A stretch of 9,771 bases of DNA from an uncultured Phycisphaerae bacterium. GTDB lineage: Bacteria; Planctomycetota; Phycisphaerae; Sedimentisphaerales; Anaerohalosphaeraceae. The stretch lies in assembly GCA_937995495.1 (NCBI GenBank), contig CALKKA010000058.1, positions 1-9,771 on the forward strand, in the 5' to 3' direction. Positions 6,802 through 9,771 of the stretch are shown in pieces. The translations under genes were made by a program, and so were the position numbers. The stretch's first letter is position 1. Each line of letters opens with the position of its first letter. The notes beneath the pieces are model-generated. The model saw nothing but the letters and a program-made list of their open reading frames with translations, did no database searches and was not told the origin of the DNA.

Positions 6802-7671
6802 CTACCTGCTCGTGCTCTTTCTCGACCAATGGCTGCGGTCCATCAGGATGATGACTTTTTTGAAGACCTCAGCGGGTAAGCTTTTTTGGAGCATCTTACG
6901 GGCTTCCAACACATTTGTTCTGTGTGTTAAATGTGTTATGACAATCGTTTCGTTTTCCATCCGCTCCATAAGGGGCCCAAATTCATCAATGTGCATATGC
7001 TTTCCGGCTTCGGCACGCTCGATGTGCTCATCCTCAAAAAAAGTACATTCAGCAATCAGAATTTTACTTTTGGACACCGTCTCCAGTTGCGAAAAATCTA
7101 GATAGGATGTGTCGCCCAAATAGCTGACCATCGGTATTTCAATCGGATTCTCAATCGTCACCCCCTGCTTCTTCAGTTCCACGATCTGCGGCCCACTCAA
7201 TCCCTGGTATTCGGATTTGAGTTTTTTGCGTGTTTCAATGACTGTAAAACCAACGGACTGATAAGAATGCTTAGTAGCAAATACTCGCACGATCTGATTG
7301 GGCTTAATTTGATATTCGGCGCCCGGTTTAACCGGAACAAGGTTGACCGGGATCTGATTTCCATCCAGGTGTCCCCATGCATCCAGAATCTGCTGAATCG
7401 GCTTAACCGTGTTTGGCGGTGTCAGCACAGTACCCGCGCTCATCCCGTTAAACTTGCGATGTGACAGATAATAAGCGATCCCCGCGGCATGGTCCATGTG
7501 ACCGTGAGTCAGCAGAACATGATTAAGAGCGATGAGTTGGTCAGGGGCCTTGCCAATATCAAAACAGACATCTAACTGCGGCATCCCGATTACCGTCTCT
7601 TCACCCGCAACCGAATAGCCGAGGACATCCAGATCATCAATACTAATTTTCGCTAAATAATGGCTTGGCAT
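6802..7671 (-). CDS. RNase Z-like MBL-fold metallohydrolase (plant TRZ1-like)
   Basis: This 289-residue cytoplasmic protein has a metallo-beta-lactamase fold. Its zinc-ligand set is visible: HGHMDH (56-61), H135 in ATKHSYQ, D187 in LGDTSY, and histidines at 225 and 227 (GKHMHIDE) plus 247 and 250 (ITHLTH). RNase Z endonucleases cut the 3' trailer from tRNA precursors. The sequence around LDVCFDIG (34-40), the RKKLKSEYQGLSGPQI stretch (148-163) and AECTFFEDEH (207-216) recalls the short tRNase Z of plants (TRZ1) more than E. coli RNase BN/Z. That comparison is from memory. The ATG at 7671 has no Shine-Dalgarno, and a strong promoter places the transcription start about 3 nt upstream, which suggests a leaderless mRNA. 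It converges with the protease gene across one base. Another phosphodiesterase role is possible. Confidence 0.8.
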   Translation of the reverse strand: MPSHYLAKISIDDLDVLGYSVAGEETVIGMPQLDVCFDIGKAPDQLIALNHVLLTHGHMDHAAGIAYYLSHRKFNGMSAGTVLTPPNTVKPIQQILDAWGHLDGNQIPVNLVPVKPGAEYQIKPNQIVRVFATKHSYQSVGFTVIETRKKLKSEYQGLSGPQIVELKKQGVTIENPIEIPMVSYLGDTSYLDFSQLETVSKSKILIAECTFFEDEHIERAEAGKHMHIDEFGPLMERMENETIVITHLTHRTNVLEARKMLQKSLPAEVFKKVIILMDRSHWSRKSTSR

Positions 7672-7680
7672 AGTGAAATC

Positions 7681-7709
7681 ATACTAGGAAAACAGAGTCA
7701 GACTGTCAA
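7681..7709 (-). promoter_or_regulatory. Sigma70-type promoter for the RNase Z-like gene
   Basis: On the minus strand a perfect TTGACA (7709-7704) is followed after 17 nt by TAGTAT (7686-7681, four of six matching TATAAT). The start point predicted seven bases past the -10 box is about 7674, only 3 nt before the ATG at 7671. The bases between contain no Shine-Dalgarno, so the mRNA would be nearly leaderless. Confidence 0.65.
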
Positions 7710-7724
7710 TTTCTTTTTGAAACC

Positions 7725-7753
7725 TTGTCTTGATTGCTTTATCGCGGTATAAT
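7725..7753 (+). promoter_or_regulatory. Sigma70-type promoter for the carbon-nitrogen hydrolase gene
   Basis: TTGTCT (7725-7730, four of six matching the -35 consensus) is followed after 17 nt by a perfect TATAAT (7748-7753). The predicted start is near 7760, giving a leader of about 29 nt. It is back to back with the promoter of the RNase Z-like gene (7681-7709); the two -35 boxes are only 15 nt apart, so the polymerases could interfere. Confidence 0.7.
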
Positions 7754-7759
7754 ACAAAT

Positions 7760-7777
7760 CGCTCTAATAATAGAGCG
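7760..7777 (+). promoter_or_regulatory. 7-bp inverted repeat at transcription start, overlapping the RBS
   Basis: CGCTCTA (7760-7766), loop ATAA, TAGAGCG (7771-7777) is a perfect hairpin or palindrome. It begins at the predicted first transcribed base, and its right arm shares two bases with the Shine-Dalgarno CGGGAG (7776-7781), which lies 7 nt before the ATG at 7789. It could act as a 5'-terminal stabilising stem, a translational gate or a repressor operator. Confidence 0.5.
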
Positions 7778-7788
7778 GGAGTTTAAAA

Positions 7789-8640
7789 ATGCCGGAAGGG
7801 ACAATACAGGTCGCAACATGTCAGTTTGGCGTCAGCGCCGACATTGAAGCCAACGCCGCAGCGATTCGTCAGCAGATGCAGCAAGCGGCAGACAAAGGCG
7901 CCGACATTGTCCATTTTTCCGAATGTGCACTCAGCGGCTACGCAAGCGTCGATTTTGACTCATTTGTTGATTACAACTGGGATTTGCTCAAGGATAAGAC
8001 ACTGGAGATCATCGAACTGGCCGGCCAATTAAGAGTATGGGTCGTTCTGGGGAGCAGCCATCGGCTCACCGAACCGAACAATCCACACAATTCGCTTTAC
8101 TTGATCTCGCCCGAAGGCAAACTCGTCGATCGCTATGACAAGCGCTTCTGTACCCAGATCGATCTGAATCGCTACACACCCGGCGACCATTTTGTTCATT
8201 TCGATCTCAACGGTGTAAAATGCTCGCTTTTGATCTGTTTTGACCTGCGATTTCCGGAATTGTACCGGGCCTTGTACAAAGAAGGCGTCAAATGCATTTT
8301 CCAGTCGTTCTACAATGCCCGCCAGCAAGGCCCCAGCATCCATTCAGAGATTATGCGTCAGACCATGCAGACCAACGCAGCCAACAACGGATTCTGGGTC
8401 AGCATGACCAACTCCTGCGGTTGGTTTTGCCCATATCCATCCTGCTTCATCCAACCGGACGGCCGCATTGTTGAGCAACTGCCCGAACACACCGAGGGGT
8501 TCATGGTCAACACACTCGATCTGAATAAAGAATTCTATGACCCCTCCGCTGATTTCCGTGACAGCGCCATTGCTGGAAAACTGACAAATGCGCGCGAACT
8601 GTCCAATGACCCGTGTTCAACCCGTCGCGATGAACTGTAA
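7789..8640 (+). CDS. Carbon-nitrogen hydrolase (nitrilase superfamily), substrate unknown
   Basis: This 283-residue cytoplasmic protein of the nitrilase superfamily hydrolyses a non-peptide C-N bond through a covalent thioester. The catalytic triad is complete: E45 in FSECALSGYA, K118 in RYDKRF, and C150 in LLICFDLRFPELYR. The length fits a single-domain amidase/carbamoylase-like member. A Cys-rich loop occurs at 210-219 (C210, C214, C219), near the region that usually shapes the substrate pocket. The pattern does not let me choose between omega-amidase (NIT2-like), N-carbamoylputrescine amidase and other branches. CGGGAG 7 nt before the ATG and a TATAAT promoter upstream set the start. It is transcribed alone, bounded by a divergent RNase Z-like gene and a terminator, so neighbours do not indicate its substrate. 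Confidence 0.88.
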   Translation: MPEGTIQVATCQFGVSADIEANAAAIRQQMQQAADKGADIVHFSECALSGYASVDFDSFVDYNWDLLKDKTLEIIELAGQLRVWVVLGSSHRLTEPNNPHNSLYLISPEGKLVDRYDKRFCTQIDLNRYTPGDHFVHFDLNGVKCSLLICFDLRFPELYRALYKEGVKCIFQSFYNARQQGPSIHSEIMRQTMQTNAANNGFWVSMTNSCGWFCPYPSCFIQPDGRIVEQLPEHTEGFMVNTLDLNKEFYDPSADFRDSAIAGKLTNARELSNDPCSTRRDEL

Positions 8641-8714
8641 CAATTCAATTATCACTAATTTCATACCCTTAAAATCCCTAATAGGCGCGGGAATTTCTCA
8701 CTCTTTAGGACGAT

Positions 8715-8735
8715 AACGTCAAGTCGGCGTTTTTT
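8715..8735 (+). terminator. Probable intrinsic terminator after the carbon-nitrogen hydrolase
   Basis: AACGTC (8715-8720), loop AAGTC, GGCGTT (8726-8731) forms a 6-bp stem with one T-G pair. It continues into a run of six T residues (8730-8735). It lies 75 nt past the hydrolase stop and just before the next promoter. The stem is short, so termination may be partial. Confidence 0.5.
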
Positions 8736-8739
8736 GTGC

Positions 8740-8768
8740 TTGCCAGCCTATTATCATTCGTGTAAAAT
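8740..8768 (+). promoter_or_regulatory. Sigma70-type promoter of the EF-G-like gene
   Basis: TTGCCA (8740-8745, five of six matching TTGACA) is followed after 17 nt by TAAAAT (8763-8768, five of six matching TATAAT). The predicted start is near 8775, leaving a leader of about 44 nt before the GTG at 8819. A weak inverted repeat TCTTTG/CAAAGA (8768-8773 and 8783-8788) straddles the start. The -10 box is identical to the one proposed for the glycogen operon. Confidence 0.62.
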
Positions 8769-8818
8769 CTTTGTTTTTATATCAAAGAGACGAACTTAGA
8801 TAATGGAGGTTATTGACA

Positions 8819-9771
8819 GTGGCGAATCTTAAAGACATCCGTAACATCGTGCTCTTAGGGCACGGAAGCAGCGGAAAAACATCGCTGGCCGAAGCCATAC
8901 TGCACACTACCGGCGAAATCAACCGTCTGGGCACCATTGCTGACAAAAATACCGTCGGCGACTTTGATGACGAAGAAAAGGAACGCGGCAACTCAATTCA
9001 TTCAGCTCTGATGCACGCCAACCATGACGGCAAACTCATCAACATCATTGACACGCCCGGCTATCCCGGCTTTATCAGTCCCGCCCTTGTAAGCATTGCA
9101 GCAGCAGAAACGGCTGTGATCGTTATCAGCGCCGCGGCGGGAATCGAAATGAACACCCGCAAGTTGTTCCAGGCCGCAACCAATGCCAATAAAGCGCGTG
9201 TCATCGTTATCAATAAGATGGATGCCGGCAATGTCGACCTGGCCGAACTGGTCGCACAGATACAGGAAACATTCGGCTCGCAGTGTCGTTGTGCAAACCT
9301 CCCCACTGCTGACAACTCGGCCGTCATTGACTGCATCGCCAACGGCACAGGTGATTCACCGGTAATGGATGTCGCTCAGGCCCACACCGAGATCCTGGAA
9401 AGTGTTATCGAGGCCGATGATCAGTTAATGGAAAGCTATCTGGGCGGGGAAGAAATCTCTCCCGATCAGGTGGCCGGTATCTTTGTTAAGGCACTGCGTG
9501 AGGGCACCATCATCCCAATCGTCTTTACGGACGCATGTAAAGAAGCCGGCATCAAGGAATTGCTGGACCTGATCGTCAAAGAAACGCCCTCCCCGGCAGA
9601 TGCTTCACCTGCCAAACTCATTAACGGCGAAGAGACAACCGAAGTCAAACCCGATCCGAATGGACCCTTTGCCGGTCATGTTTTCCGCGTTGGCTTCGAT
9701 CCTCGTTCAAATATGAAATACATCTCGATTCGCGTTTTAAGCGGGTCGCTGGATACCGGAACTCAGCTCAT
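8819..9771 (+). CDS. EF-G-like translation GTPase, partial (N-terminal 317 residues)
   Basis: This reading frame opens with GTG at 8819, placed by GGAGG (8805-8809) 9 nt upstream, and stays open to the window end. The ATG at 8803 is out of frame and stops after nine codons. It encodes the GTPase domain of an elongation factor G relative: P-loop GHGSSGKT (14-21), switch I KERGNSI (54-60), DTPGYPGF (78-85), NKMD (132-135), and the EF-G-typical ADDQLMESYLGGEEIS (199-214). Domain II begins near 283 (GPFAGHVFRV). The P-loop and the tyrosine in place of the PGH histidine set it apart from housekeeping FusA and place it with EF-G-like paralogues (FusA2-type). Those paralogues are poorly characterised; possible roles are recycling, back-translocation or stress. 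The C-terminal half is outside the window. Confidence 0.88.
   Translation, partial: MANLKDIRNIVLLGHGSSGKTSLAEAILHTTGEINRLGTIADKNTVGDFDDEEKERGNSIHSALMHANHDGKLINIIDTPGYPGFISPALVSIAAAETAVIVISAAAGIEMNTRKLFQAATNANKARVIVINKMDAGNVDLAELVAQIQETFGSQCRCANLPTADNSAVIDCIANGTGDSPVMDVAQAHTEILESVIEADDQLMESYLGGEEISPDQVAGIFVKALREGTIIPIVFTDACKEAGIKELLDLIVKETPSPADASPAKLINGEETTEVKPDPNGPFAGHVFRVGFDPRSNMKYISIRVLSGSLDTGTQL

Overview
The window looks like a chromosomal segment of a Gram-negative-type bacterium with moderate GC, a low-GC intergenic region and sigma70-like promoters. My best guess at the lineage is Planctomycetes (Phycisphaerae-like). I base this on the small minus-strand protein pair at the left end (a DUF2007-type protein followed by an Arg-rich protein) and on the glycogen gene arrangement. 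This is recognition from memory, not a search result. I see no phage, insertion sequence, CRISPR, tRNA or rRNA.

Layout. Positions 1-687 (minus strand): two short genes 39 nt apart, a DUF2007-like small protein with an acidic tail and then an Arg-rich protein that runs off the window start. Positions 688-1440: an AT-rich region with one doubtful 114-codon ORF and a good candidate promoter, with a 14-bp palindrome at its predicted start point, facing the next operon. Positions 1441-6800 (plus strand): a probable four-gene operon of a glycogen/starch synthase-like glycosyltransferase, a short GH57 alpha-glucan hydrolase, a GH133-type glycogen debranching enzyme, and a CPBP-family intramembrane protease 4 nt behind it. 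Positions 6802-7671 (minus strand): an RNase Z-like metallo-beta-lactamase-fold protein that meets the operon tail to tail with a single base between the stop codons. Positions 7789-8640 (plus strand): a nitrilase-superfamily carbon-nitrogen hydrolase, divergent from the RNase Z-like gene and followed by a probable terminator. Positions 8819-9771 (plus strand): the first 317 codons of a GTG-started EF-G-like GTPase that runs off the window end.

How the genes work together. The glycosyltransferase, GH57 enzyme and debranching enzyme form a compact module for making and remodelling storage alpha-glucan: chain elongation, internal hydrolysis or trimming, and removal of alpha-1,6 branches. The tightly coupled membrane protease has no known role in that pathway. 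The right third of the window is informational or housekeeping (RNA maturation, amide hydrolysis, translation GTPase). It has three readable promoters, one of which predicts an almost leaderless mRNA.

I found no wholly new multi-gene system. The points most worth a second look are the heptad-spaced Arg-Arg protein beside an acidic-tailed partner, the protease attached to the glycogen operon, the plant-TRZ1-like character of the RNase Z homologue, the leaderless promoter, and the start-site palindromes.
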